A program made the translations under genes and the position numbers. A stretch of DNA of 64,000 nucleotides from Cotesia glomerata (Eukaryota; Arthropoda; Insecta; Hymenoptera; Braconidae): the NCBI RefSeq assembly GCF_020080835.1, contig NC_058164.1, positions 13,524,142-13,588,141 of the forward strand, read 5' to 3'. Below are positions 31,083 through 42,468 of this stretch, in pieces. The notes under the pieces were generated by a model. That model worked only from the letters and a program-made list of their open reading frames with translations. It was not told the DNA's origin and made no database searches. Each line of letters opens with the position of its first letter. Position 1 is the first letter of the stretch.

Positions 31083-32937
31083 TTAGCTTAAATATTTTCT
31101 GATATCCAAATCATCGAATTCGTCCCCCTGCTTTGCGCAACGGAAGGAATGAATCTGATAATCGTACATCGTTGCGCGGAGGTTACGTAGCCCTTCAATT
31201 AGGTCTATTGGTGTCGTTTTTTCGAAATGATGATCTTTTACGATGACTGTAAAAGTTTTACATCTTCCTATCCGAGTAATTAGAACTTCCCCTTTTTTAG
31301 GATGGGCAGCTATTAGGTCGGGGCTTTTAATAAACTCAAGGTCTCGGAGCAGCCGAGATACGGGTTTGACTATTTCACAATCGGCAGCCAAGAAGTGTAC
31401 CAGATGGTCTCGCACATAGGTAAGACCGTCGCGACTGACTTCGAACTTTACGTTAATTTCTTGTCTTTCTGGAGGTTTTTCTGAACTTGACGAGGAGAGG
31501 TTATCTGTTCGGTAGTACTTTTTCTGCATCATGTCCTCTATTTGCTCATAGGTAGGGGGATCCCGTATTGAAATTGGAGGAAAGGTTCGTTTAATTCTTC
31601 TTGAGCTTTGTTCGCCGTTATTTATTGACGGAGAAGGATTTTCGGTTACCTCGGATCTTTTGCTTGAGCCTTCTGACGATTTCGACGGTTGCAAGTTTGG
31701 TTTGATCCGAATGCTCAGTTGAATCTTCCGATGATTTTGATTCCTTATCGAGTATTATAGATTCCGATGACTTTGGAGATTCGGAATTTTTATAGCCTTC
31801 TTTTAGGCTTGGCGGAGAAATTGATCGTTGTTCAGCCGTATGTGGAGCAGTTTCTCTTCGCGTCGAGCTTCCGACTGGGAAATTTTCAAAGTCGAGTGTC
31901 TGGCTAGTTGAGGGCCGGGGTTCGTCCAGAGTATCGATGTCTCGTGCTTCATGGTCATACCGTATTTCCATGGCTGATAAATTATCTGGAACTAAAATTC
32001 GAGCATATAAGGGGGTGAGAGAACCTCTCATGCTCCTGAAGTAGTCAGTAATTCTGGAGCCTTGTTTTTCATTCGGAGAGGTTGAAGTGGCACTAGCTTC
32101 AACGTTCGTAGGAGTCAGATTCAGATCCGGGGATCCTGGATCGACTATTGTTGGTACTTCATCTTCTTCAGGGCTGATCTCGCTGCTGGTTACATGCTCC
32201 GAGATATCTTCGTTATCTCTCAGAAATTCTTCGATGGTGTCATCGGATTCAGTTTGGAGTGAAGGAAGTTCGCTCAGGGATTCGCGGATTTCTTTTGCGA
32301 CGCTTAAACTTGTTACCTTTAGGCCCGCTCGTTCGCGAGGGGTATAATTGCTAATCAGTTCTTCACGCTCGAGATTTTCTAGCGCTTTTGTTCGATAGTT
32401 GGATTGAGAAATAGGACGTCTTCCTATCATTTCGTCGAACATTTTAACAAGTTCTTGAGTTTTTCTACGGGGCTTTGGAACAGCAGGTGTTCCCTGATCT
32501 TTTTCTGATTTATCGTCCCCCTCTTGTCCCTTGTCTAGCGCCGATTCTTCGACGTTCGGATGGATTTTAAAGACCTCGTCGTCCCCCTCTTGGGTTTTCT
32601 CAACATCATCTTCGACTTGGCTGGACTCCAATTCCTTATAGTTCTTTTTCGGGGGTACTCGCGTCGTCCCCTGTGCGCGCATTCGTAGTCTAGAAGCTAT
32701 GGTATCCCGAATTTCAGGTGCGCTATTAATTCTTGGTTTGTTTTTAATTCCGGGTGGGCGTCCTGGTCTCTTCACAGCGTTGATGGCTTGGTCATCGGTT
32801 ATTTTGGATGTTAGTCTTTTGTTCTTATTAACCGAGAAGGGAAGCGCAAGAGGATCGGCTTCCGTTTCAAGTTCTGGAAATGAACGACCTTTGGGATTAT
32901 AGGAGAGTCCCTCGGCATATTGTTCCGTGATTTTATG
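31083..32937 (-). pseudogene. Extended linker between RNase H and integrase
   Basis: About 600 residues between RNase H and the integrase zinc domain, in two overlapping frames (32775-31618 and 31694-31083; upstream coding similarity reaches 32937). The first part is disordered, rich in Glu/Asp/Ser/Pro, with an AT-hook-like KRPGRPPGIKNKP. The second part contains a compact, probably folded module of ~130 residues (from EINVKFEVSRDG to DLDIRKYL). A stop (TAA 31083-31085) separates it from the integrase in the same frame. Env-bearing gypsy elements have some insert here; this one is unusually long. Function unknown; a tether to chromatin is one idea. Confidence 0.6.
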
Positions 32938-34326
32938 TCAAACAATAGCGTTGAATTTGTATTCGTTAATTTTTGACCTCCATTTTGCCATCCTTTCGGT
33001 GACTGTTATGCTGTCCATTAACCAGGCTACGCACGGGCTGCTGGTAATGAGGATGAATCTTTTTCCGTAAAGGTATGCCCTAAATTGCTGTATGGTATGA
33101 ACGACGGCTAGACTTTGTTTTTCCATTTCAGTATAACGAGTTTCGGTATCGTGGAAGACACAGGCGACGATCTTTTCCTCGGGTTCCGGACTTGACGCGG
33201 TAGATTCTTGCGAGGAAGGGGTCTTTTGGCTCAGAATTCCCGAAATCCCGGTATCCGAAGCGCTGGTCGCCAGGGTGAATTGTTGATTAAAGTCTGGATA
33301 TTGTAAAAAGGAGTCCTCACAAAGGGCATTTTTAATATCGTCAAAAGTTTTTTGTGATTCTGTCGTCCAGACGAATGGTTTAGTTTTACGTGTTAGATCT
33401 GTAATGGGTTTTGCCCTTTCGGCAAATTTCTGGATGGAACGGCGATAATAGTTTGCTAAACCCATGAATTTACGAGCTTCAGTATGATTACGGGGAATTG
33501 AGGCATTTTTAAGGGAGTCTATCTTTTTAGGATCCGGTTTTATTCCTTCTTTTGTTATTATATGCCCTAAATATTCTACTTTGGGGTAGAAAAATTTACA
33601 TTTTTCTGGTTGAAGGGTTAATCCGGCCTCTCTTAAACGATTGAATATTCTCTGTACCCTTGCTTCGTGTTCAGGGAGCGTTTTCGCGTAGCTGACGAGA
33701 TCATCAATATAAACGAACAGTTCTACTCATTTAAGTCCACTGAATGTTGAATCCATCATCCTTTGGAATTGAGCTGGAGCATTTTCGAAACCAAAAGGCA
33801 TGCAGCAGTATTCCCAATGCCCGTCTGGTGTGGAGAATGCTGTTTGATGAGCGTCTCTTGGGTCCATCGGTATTTGGTGGAATCCGCTGGCCAGATCGAA
33901 TACACTGAATATTTTGGCTCCTTACAATTGGTCTATGATAAGCGGAAGTGGATATGCATCCCCCCTACTGATTTTATTCAGTTGTCTATAATCAATAACC
34001 AGTCTCCATTTCTTTACATGAGGATCAGTGGATTTCTTCGGGACTATCCAAAGCGGTGAATTGTAGGGAGAATTAGATCCTCTTATTATCCCTTGTTTTT
34101 CCAGGTTCGCGATTTGCTTAGCTATTTCTTCTCGCTGTTCGGGAGAAAATCGGTATTGTTTAATTCTGATAGGCATATCTGCAGTCGTTTCGATTCTACA
34201 AGAAAAATTTTTGGAACATCCTAATTTATCTCCAGGAATATGAAAAATATTGTGATTATTACGAATTAGATTTTTAACTGTTTCTTTTTTCTGTTCTGAT
34301 AGGTGATTCAGTTTTACTTTATCCAT
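32938..34326 (-). pseudogene. gypsy reverse transcriptase and RNase H
   Basis: RT starts at 34326 (MDKVKLNHLSEQ) with KKSTDPHVKKWRLVIDYRQLN, meets TAA at 33922, and continues in the same frame through GFHQIP and MPFGFENAPAQFQ to TGA 33727. YIDD follows just after, then the GLANYYRR thumb region. RNase H occupies 33270-32940, but where the family has TDAS and TDH it reads TSAS and TSSP, so two catalytic Asp are Ser. The E of MEKQSLAVV is kept. In-frame TGA at 32938. Confidence 0.85.
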
Positions 34327-35644
34327 GATGTAGGCGATTCTGGATTTTGGATCTGTTATTTTTGAAGACTTGCAGGATTCGGGTTCGTCGGAATGAATGG
34401 TCGAATTCGAATTCCTCGATCGTCTGAGGTGGGATGTTTAACTCTTGGGCCTCGTTGGTGACGTAGGTTACCATGCACATAGCGAATTCGTCTTCGACGG
34501 TCACAAGTGCTTCGCCTAAAAGTACTCCCTGAGGCAGAGGTATTCTTAGCAGGTATCCTTCGGTTATTTCCGGGTTTTCGATCGGGATCGAGATTGTCAT
34601 CTTCATTCGTGGAGGTATGGTGTACCTCGAGGATTGCTGAGTTTCGAGACTGAAGTGTATTGTTTTCAACGGATGAGATATGAGACTCAGAGATTGCTGA
34701 TGATAAGATATTTCAGCTTTTTCTCGTTCCAGAAAATCGTTTCCTAAAATACCGACTCCAGGGAAAGGTAAATCCTCTTCACACACTTGAAATACGACTG
34801 TTAAACCTAAAACCTTGAGATCGACTGTGCCTTTGGTTTTTAAAGGCCAATTATTTAGTCCTCTCAGTTGTATCGAATTTTCTGTGTTTATAGGCGTGGT
34901 AGGTTCAAGGGCTAATAAATGAATCAATGAAACGTCCCCCCCTGTATCGATTAAGAACCGTTGATAATCGCCAAGGAGTGAGTTGCAGGACAGGTAGACC
35001 TTCGGGCCTATTCCTAATGCCAGTACTCGTTTTTCCGGATATTCCCTAGGCATGATGATAGGTATAGGTTTTATAGGGCGTTTACGGAGCACGAGTGTGT
35101 TCCAGTAAAATGAGATGTTAGCTTGCTCTTTTTTAAAGAATTCGTTACCTAAGATGGCATTGTAGCCTCCTGGGGGATTTGGTATGATGTGGAATGTAAT
35201 TTCGGTTCCTAATGTTTGTAATATGATTTTTCCTTTGATTAGCATGCTGCTTTGACCTATACCTCCTATTATTACATTATTTACTTTATGACAGAGCGCA
35301 GTTTCGAGAAGTGCCGGTATACAGATGAGGTTATAATCTGAGCCTGTATCTAGAAGGGCCATCGTTCTTTTATTTTTAAGTTCTTGATTGACTATTTTGA
35401 TAATGGGGCCCTTTCCCGTGGCCAGACAAGTAGCATCGGGTGTCGGTTTTACAGATCTTTCGCTGATATCGCCTGAGCTTGGGTTCGAGGCGGAGTTGAA
35501 TTTTGAGGAAGGGAGGAAAGATTTTGCGGAGGAAGGGTCGTATTCGACTGTAGGTTTGGATTCAAGATTTCCTGAGGGGTTGTTTGAGTAGCTGGAATCT
35601 GGTGAGAGGGGTAAGAGTGATTGGTATTTTGAATGATCGGCCAT
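34319..35644 (-). CDS. gypsy protease ORF with two retropepsin domains
   Basis: 441 codons, uninterrupted. The N-terminal ~85 residues are Ser/Pro/Asn-rich and overlap gag by 196 bases in the -1 frame, so -1 frameshifting is the natural expression route; I saw no classical slippery heptamer. Two aspartic protease modules follow: MALLDTGSDYNLI...YNAILGNEFF (about residues 94-170) and RFLIDTGGDVSLI...GILGNDFL (about 230-310). Each has its own DTG and the later ILGN motif. The end overlaps the RT frame by 8 bases. The two-module arrangement could form an intramolecular pair instead of the usual homodimer (inference). Confidence 0.8.
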   Translation of the reverse strand: MADHSKYQSLLPLSPDSSYSNNPSGNLESKPTVEYDPSSAKSFLPSSKFNSASNPSSGDISERSVKPTPDATCLATGKGPIIKIVNQELKNKRTMALLDTGSDYNLICIPALLETALCHKVNNVIIGGIGQSSMLIKGKIILQTLGTEITFHIIPNPPGGYNAILGNEFFKKEQANISFYWNTLVLRKRPIKPIPIIMPREYPEKRVLALGIGPKVYLSCNSLLGDYQRFLIDTGGDVSLIHLLALEPTTPINTENSIQLRGLNNWPLKTKGTVDLKVLGLTVVFQVCEEDLPFPGVGILGNDFLEREKAEISYHQQSLSLISHPLKTIHFSLETQQSSRYTIPPRMKMTISIPIENPEITEGYLLRIPLPQGVLLGEALVTVEDEFAMCMVTYVTNEAQELNIPPQTIEEFEFDHSFRRTRILQVFKNNRSKIQNRLHHG

Positions 35645-36823
35645 GGGTAGGTTCGGTATCCTTGGGGACGTGGTTGATATTGGGAATTGTAAGGTCGCAT
35701 TGGATAAGGCATTTGACCACGTGGAGGCTGGAAGGGCGCACCCGTTATTGCCACTGGTTGACGGGCGCCCCGTTCGTTTAAAGGAACCATCTGAAGTCCT
35801 CTAAATTCTCCTTTAGGACAAAATGGACAGTGACAAACGATATTCGGGTCGGTTTTATGACGTAGTTTTTCCTCTTTAGGGTTCAGGTCCTGTTCGAAAG
35901 GCACCATTTTCGGCGTATGCCCCGTTTGAGGAAAGAAGGCTAAATTCGATGCATATCCTATAGGGTTTCCGGACTGATAGGGATAATTTAGTCGAGGATG
36001 ACCCTGCGCACGATGCTCTTGGGCATAAGCTAGCGTCGATGTAACTAGCGGGCTTTCGTAACCGTTATCCGGGTAGGTATCATAGTAATAGTACTCATCA
36101 TAGGGAGCTAGATTTGCTTCTTGGTAGGCTAAAACCCTGCCCTGGTTGAGATAATTGCCTTGGTCATCGTATCTGGGTCCTCTTGACGGTTGCGATCGAT
36201 GCTGACCTGGGCCTGATTTTCCAAAATGATCTGATCCTGGTGGTAAGATCCTAGCCCGAGATGGTTCGTCGTAAGCTGGATGTCGACGTTTAGGATATCG
36301 ATATGATTCGGATTCGACGGCCTTAAATATTTCATCAAGAGTTTTTGATTTTTGAATTTTACACAGACATTTCAGGAAGTCCGGGAGATGCTCGTATAAG
36401 GAGTGAGCGGCTGATAGTTCGAAAGTTCTAAAAATCCTCAATGTTCTCGCCTTCTTCTGGGGAAGCTGAGGCTAACTTCTTCTGCCAGAGGAGATATGGA
36501 TCTCCCTTCTTTAATTTCGTAGCTAGTTTACGAAGGATGTCTTCAACGGTGGTGAGGTCCATGTGTTCTATCATGCGGCGAGCTCTTCCGTGAATTCTCT
36601 GAGTAAGACGATGTGCGAAATGCTGTTGATGATCTTATGTTATAACCGTTAGCCAGTTCCGAACTATTCCTTCGAAGACTTTGAAGTCTCTGATCGCGTT
36701 ACTTCCTTCTCCATTAAAATATGGAAGGGCCTCGAACATCTCCTTAGCCAAGGAGAGGTGATGCGGTTCGATTTTTTCATCCGCCAATGAGGTTTCTAAC
36801 CGGAATGGTCGTGGTTTGGCCAT
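35449..36823 (-). pseudogene. gag: gypsy Gag, broken
   Basis: Starts ATG 36823 (MAKPRPFRLET) with the capsid-like LPYFNGEGSNAIRDF. TAA at 36635-36637 interrupts, the frame stays open beyond (HFAHRLTQRIHGRARR...), and a one-base shift near 36440 leads to 36441-35449 (FRTFELSAAHSLYEHLPDFLK). The C-terminal half is Pro/Gln/Tyr-rich and has CHCPFC but no CCHC knuckle, as in other env-bearing gypsy Gags. Confidence 0.75.
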
Positions 36824-36864
36824 GTTTATTTTGAAAATGTTATAGGGATCAATTATTCTGTTGT

Positions 36865-37227
36865 TTAGGAAGCTGAAGTGGGTAATGGATTTTTAAAGGA
36901 TTCGTCTAATTTTGATACGTCCTCTCGCGGGTTCTGGTGAGAATCTTTGGTCGCGTTATTGATTACCGATGATTGATTTTTCCGGATTTGTTCGATAGCC
37001 GCGATGGGAACAAAGTGTCCGACTGAATCGAGAGTATCTTCGATTATTTTTATATGGGGTCGGGTAGTGTTTATACGGAATTGGTCTAAAGTACATCTAG
37101 GAACTGAGTTTTCTTCCCAATAATTCCATTCAATCAATGGGCGATGGTAAACTTTGCCAGATGCGTACTCTGCGTGAATTTTCCGTAACTGGTAATTTAA
37201 TCCAGTGCGCTTACCTCTTTTTCCCAT
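36865..37227 (-). CDS. Upstream 120-codon ORF before gag
   Basis: MGKRGKRTGLNYQLRKIHAE... then a W/E-rich middle and a polar tail. It ends 41 bases before the gag ATG, in another frame. It has coding-like composition and a plausible ATG, but no domain I recognise. It may be a matrix-like first ORF of this element or a shifted part of Gag. Confidence 0.45.
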   Translation of the reverse strand: MGKRGKRTGLNYQLRKIHAEYASGKVYHRPLIEWNYWEENSVPRCTLDQFRINTTRPHIKIIEDTLDSVGHFVPIAAIEQIRKNQSSVINNATKDSHQNPREDVSKLDESFKNPLPTSAS

Positions 37228-38162
37228 AAGAGTAATCTGGTTAGCAAATAAATAAAAACATGAGAGAATACTAATGAACTTCGTTTAAGTTATTGTTTAC
37301 GGAATTCAATAATGATAAAAAAAAAAAAAAAAAATTCTAGATAAAAATTTTTTTTTGTTTTATCGCACAATTCAGTTTTGAAATGTCCCGCTTATAAAGC
37401 TTTAGAATTTTCCTTTGAATGTTATAAATCAGCTTAGGTGAGTCCCGGTGCAGATAAACGAGAATCGCCAACTGTACGGCGCGTTTTTGAATATCGGCTG
37501 TAGCAAATTATAAGACGCCCGCGTCTAAATAATTGCCACTTGGACAAAAGAAAGTGATCTATAAGATTAGAAGTCGAAATTAGGCTTTAAAATACTCGAA
37601 TATAAATATTTTTTTTTTTTTTTTTTGATGCCAAAAGAAGTGAGATATTTTAAAATAATAAATAAAAATTTTTGTATTCATTTAATTAAGATTTCTGATG
37701 GCAATTTATTGATACAATTGTAATAATGCTTGGACTTTTATTTTCAGGATATTAATAAACTTGCTGACGAGAGTCTCGAACTGAAACGAGCTCGCGAGTA
37801 TCGAATTACGGAGTCGCCAATGCGATCGACTATTATACGAAAACCCCGAGATCAGCGAATGTTAAAAATAAATTTTTGAAATTTGATCCAAGGTATGTAT
37901 AAATTATATTTGATGATTTCGGAATTGACAACTTGCTAATAAAAAAAAAAATTTTGTTTTAGGAAATACTAGAGATATTTCAAGAGGAATATGTTTTTGT
38001 ATTGGTTTTGAAAAATTTCGAAAAATCGCAAATAGAAAATAGCGCAAAAATATTTCCGAAAGTAAAGAAAAATAAAAAAAATTTTGAAATTTAGAATTTC
38101 TTTGAAATTATTTAAAAATTCCTCAGTTTTTCAAAGAGAAGGATAGAAATTTCGTGTTCGAA
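37228..38162 (-). other. gypsy element 5' leader
   Basis: A/T-rich leader with homopolymer runs near 37318-37334 and 37600-37625. No conserved coding frame on the sense strand. Confidence 0.6.
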
Positions 38163-38180
38163 ATCCCACCGCTGCCACCA
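38163..38180 (-). other. Primer binding site matching tRNA-Leu
   Basis: Minus strand TGGTGGCAGCGGTGGGAT, complementary to ATCCCACCGCTGCCACCA, which is the 3' end of eukaryotic tRNA-Leu (AAG/UAG type) as I know it. The preceding TTCGAA of the T-loop is also present. Nine bases lie between the LTR end and this site. Confidence 0.75.
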
Positions 38181-38189
38181 GTTCTCTTA

Positions 38190-39208
38190 TGTTATGTCCG
38201 AAGGCGTTAAAAATGCGGTAGCGAAGTAACGGTGGAGGATCGGACTAACTATTAAGAATACACAACGAGGGGTTTTAATTCTCGTTGTTAAATTATTTGT
38301 TGTGGGAGCTTTCGAGAGAAGAAATACCACGCCTTTTGAAGAGACTGAGAATTTTCGTAGAGATTTGATTTTCTTGAATTTAATAAATTACTTTCCACTT
38401 ACCGTTAGATGACTTGTTTCTTACTGATCCGGGCCTTGAAGGGCGGCTGGAAGCGCTCTTGAGTCTGGATGTTGAATTTGAGGGCCAGGAATGGATGATC
38501 GAGGGCTGCTTTCTCAGTAAAGAACGACTTGAGAATCGTGTAGTTGGTCTTTATTAGAACAGCAGCAATCAGGAAGTTACACGTTACGCAATAATTTTAT
38601 TTAACACTTATAAACTACTTATTGCAATTTTACACTTTTATTTACGGTTAACGTCTTTCCAGTTTCCCGCAGGAAAAAGTGCGTAACTAACCGAACAATA
38701 ACTAAACTTAACGGATTCAAACCGATGTAAATGCGGAGCAAATTAAACGGTTAATCCCTTATATTAATAAACTTATCTATTTTACGTCTGCCGGATGACC
38801 GAGACCCGCTTGAACTAAGTGCAGCGCAAATTAGAACAAAAGCCCTTACAGACGGCAGCCCGCTTTAACTAAGTGCAGTGCAAATTAATTAAAAGACCTG
38901 AGTTTAATTTTACCACGTTCGCCGTACAAACGGGGACCCGCTTGATCTAAGTGCAGCGCAAATTAAATCAAAAGCCTCTACGAACGTGAGCCAGTTAACG
39001 AAGATACTTGAATTGAAATAGTTAAAAGACATTGGGCGGTGGTTGCCGCCTCTTTTAAGAGTTTCCGCTGCTTAGCTTGCAGAAATCCCCATCGGTCAGT
39101 CGGCAGTCGCTACGATAATAATTTTAAGGTGGTTTTCGCGCATAGGTGGGTCTTCCATCTAAAACGGGAATTTTAAATAAAAAGAAAAATTTTCGGGCGT
39201 ACATAACA
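38190..39208 (-). repeat. gypsy 5' LTR with internal repeats
   Basis: 1019 bp; on the minus strand TGTTATGTACGCCCG...CGGACATAACA, so the ends are short inverted repeats. Holds three imperfect repeats of the phrase CCCGCTTGAACTAAGTGCAG at about 38809, 38860 and 38936. Ends were inferred from TG...CA symmetry and PBS proximity since no second LTR is available. Confidence 0.65.
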
Positions 39209-40338
39209 CTCGAAATTTAATTATTGATTATATAAAATATTATTATAAAATTCCATCCATTGATTTAGCTAATGATAAATTCCCGAAATTAATATCCACG
39301 TAATTAATTAAATTCTAACGAATTTTTCCAAAATGATGAAATTACAGTTTTTAATTAATTTTCATCAAAATGACCCGTGTAATTTTTGACTAGATAATTG
39401 TTATTACTGTTATTGTCGACTGGATAATTAATAAACAATAATTTATCTCGAGGTAAAATATAACTTCCAAAAATTATTCACGGGTAATTCAATTTCGAAT
39501 TGCGTCACAATTTCTCAATAATTAATTTTCCAGTAATAAAATAGTTCCTAAAATTATTATAATATAAATAATTTTCAATAATAAATAATATTAATAAATG
39601 ATAATTCAATTGTATAAATTGTAATAATGGTCCAGTTGTTAATTTCACAACTTACTGCGTACTAAAATTCACAAGGAATTCGCGCGCCAAAAATGGGCGC
39701 CGGCGTTCGTAACTGCGTAAGACGTTTGAACCTCGGGTACCAAATACTATGTCGTGTTGACTGGGACCTTCTCGATGTTCAGAATTTGATTAATATAAAA
39801 TAGATTTATTAAACCCAATCTAAGATGTTAATAATTATTAACCAGCTGTATTAATAATATTAATTATTCATGACTTGCAAACCCAAGAGGCCTACAATAT
39901 TTCTCGAGTATAAGATCCCCAGAAGGAATTCTCACAATGCTAGCGAATCAAATCAATTAAGATAATTAATTATTATTGACAAATTATTATAAACAATTAA
40001 ATTATCGAAAAAAATTAATGTATAATGAGAAGGAGTAAAATTAATGAGCCGGTATATGACCCCCTTGGCTCATCAAAGGAATCAAAGTCTCAATACCTGT
40101 GTAATTTTTGTGCTTTGGAAACTCGGGCTTCCTTCTTTGGACTGTTTTGGCTAGCGTTGTTACTGCATTGGTCACTGCACTACTTCTAACTCACCGCAGC
40201 TACTCAACTGATTAAGAAACCCAAAATTTCCCCCACTTAATGCTAATGGGTCCCGAAGACCGAGACGCGCCAGTGCTGCGTTGAATAATTATCATGCGTG
40301 ATCAGTTTTACTGATACAGGGTAAATTATCCTGTTACA
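39209..40338 (-). mobile_element. BEL-like LTR and leader remnant
   Basis: At 39725-39742 the minus strand reads TGGTACCCGAGGTTCAAA, a BEL-type TTTGGTACC primer site, preceded in sense by an LTR that runs from about 39745 to 40338 (minus strand start TGTAACAGG). To the left is A/T-rich leader cut off by the gypsy LTR at 39208. On the right, the satellite begins immediately after 40338. This looks like an older BEL insertion in the satellite, later invaded by the gypsy element. Confidence 0.5.
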
Positions 40339-42468
40339 AATCTCCGGTAGACACCGAGGATTGAATTTTGTAAAGTAAAATTTGTGACAAATAAGTCATA
40401 AAACGCTTTCTATGGGGTTGTTTATTAGTGCCAATAGGGTTGCTAGATCGATTATCAGTTTGGATATTCTCTGTAGATTCTACTTTATCATCAGCATTAA
40501 ATTTTTTCTTATTATCTTCCGTAGACATAGAGGGTGGAATTTTTTAAATTCAAATTTGTGACAAATAAGTAAAAATGCCTTTTATGGGCCTGTTACTTAG
40601 TGTCCATGGTCTTGATCAATCATTTATAAGTCTCGAAATCTTCTGTAAAGTATCCTCTACAACTTTTAGAAGTTTTTTTTTTTCAATTTCCGCTGAACGG
40701 CTAGGATTTAATTTTTTAAATTCAAATTTGTGACGAATGAATCACAAAACGCTTTTTATGGGGCTGTTGATTGGTGTCCATAGGGTTGATCAATCGATTA
40801 TATGTTTGGAAATTTTCTGTAGAGTTGACTCTATAATAACCATGATTTTTTTTTTCATAATCTCCTGTAGACACCGCGGATTGGATTTGTTAAAATCAAA
40901 TATGAGACAAATAAGTTAAAAAATACGGCTTATGGGGCTGTTACTTATTGTCCATGGGTTAATTCGATTATGAGTATAGAAACCTTCTTTACACTATTTT
41001 CGAATATTTTACGAAGTTTCTTTACTTAATTTCCGGTGGACACCGACAATTAAATTTTTTAAATTTAAATTTGTGACAACCAAGTCAGAAAACAAGTTTT
41101 TTGATGCTGTTTCTTGAAGTCCATGGAGTTGATCGAGTAATTATGTTCTGAAAATACTATGTAGAGTAGGCTTGACATTTGTAAATAGTTTTTTCTCTTA
41201 ATCTCCGGTTGACACGGAGGGTTGAATTTTTTAAAGTCAAAATTGAGACGAATAGGTCGAAAAATGCCTTTTATGGGGCTGTTACTTGGTGTCCATGGTG
41301 TTGGTCAATCAATAACGGTTCTGGAAATCGTTAGTCGAGTATTCTCGACTATTATCATGTTTCCTTTTTTAATTTCTTGTGGACACCGAGGATTCAATAT
41401 TTAAAAATCAAATTTTTGACAAATAAGTAAGTGTTACTTGGTGACTATGAAGTTAATCGATCAATCATGGGTTTGGAAATTTTCTGTAGACTATCCTCTA
41501 CAATTTTGAGACGTTTACTTACTTCCTTTCCAGCGGACACCGAGAAATTAATTTGTTAAATTCAAATTTGTGACGAATACGTCAAGAAACACCTTTTATA
41601 AGGCTGTTTCTTGGTGTCCATTGATTGATCAATTGTGGGTCTGGAAATATTCTGAAGAGTATTCTTCTCAATTTTTAGAAGTTTTCTTTGTTAATTTTCG
41701 GTAAATACCGAGAATTGAATTTTTTTAATTCAAATTTGTGACAATTAAGTCAAAAAAAACCATTTATGAAACTGTTAATATGTGTCCATGGAGTTGATCG
41801 ATTAATTATTGTCTGGAAATATTCTGTAGAGTATTCTGTACAATTGACAGAAGTTACCTTCCTTAATTTCTGGTGAACACCGAGGATTCAATTTTTTAGA
41901 GTCAAATTTGCAACAAAAAAGTCAAAGAAGTAATTTTATGGGGCTTTTACTTAGTGTCCATGCGGTTAATCAATTGAATATTCATCTGAAAATCTCCTGT
42001 AGAGTCTACTCTAATATTACCAGAATTTTTTTTTCATAATCTCTGGTCGAAATTGAGAATTGAATTTTTTAAAGTCAAATTCATGATAATTAAGTCAAAT
42101 AATGCCATTTATGAGGCTGTCACTTGTTGTCCATCGAATTGATCGATCAATTATAGGTCTGGAAGTTTTTTGTAGACTATCCTCTACGATTTTGAGGTTT
42201 AATTTTTTAATCTCCGAAAGACACCGAGGATTGAATTTTTAAATGTCAAATTTGTGACAAATAAGTCACAAAACGCTTTTTATAGGGTTGTTTCTTAGTT
42301 TCCATAAGGTTGCTCGATCGATTATAAGTTTGGATATTTTCTGTAGATTCTACTTTATGATCAACATTTAATTTTTTCTTATTATCTCCCGTAGACATAG
42401 AGGGTGGAATTTTTTAAATTCAAATTTGTGACGAATAAATAACAAAACACGTTTTATGGGGCTGTTAA

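Larger units (their letters stand above)
27029..39208 (-). mobile_element. Env-bearing Ty3/gypsy element (errantivirus-like)
   Basis: Order in element sense: 5' LTR 38190-39208, PBS 38163-38180, leader, a 120-codon ORF, gag, protease, RT, RNase H, long linker, integrase, env. The env with a baculovirus-F-like architecture places it with env-carrying insect gypsy elements. Coding frames hold many single stops and a few shifts: gag TAA 36635, pol TAA 33922, TGA 33727, TGA 32938, TAA 31083, integrase TAA 29481, env TGA 27990 and a shift near 27550. A solo LTR of another family sits in the integrase. The 3' LTR is absent. The copy is dead, but domains are easy to follow. Confidence 0.88.

Noticed and set aside
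35449..35644. Programmed -1 slippery heptamer in the gag-pro overlap
   Set aside because: The frame geometry fits -1, but no X-XXY-YYZ heptamer was found in the overlap.
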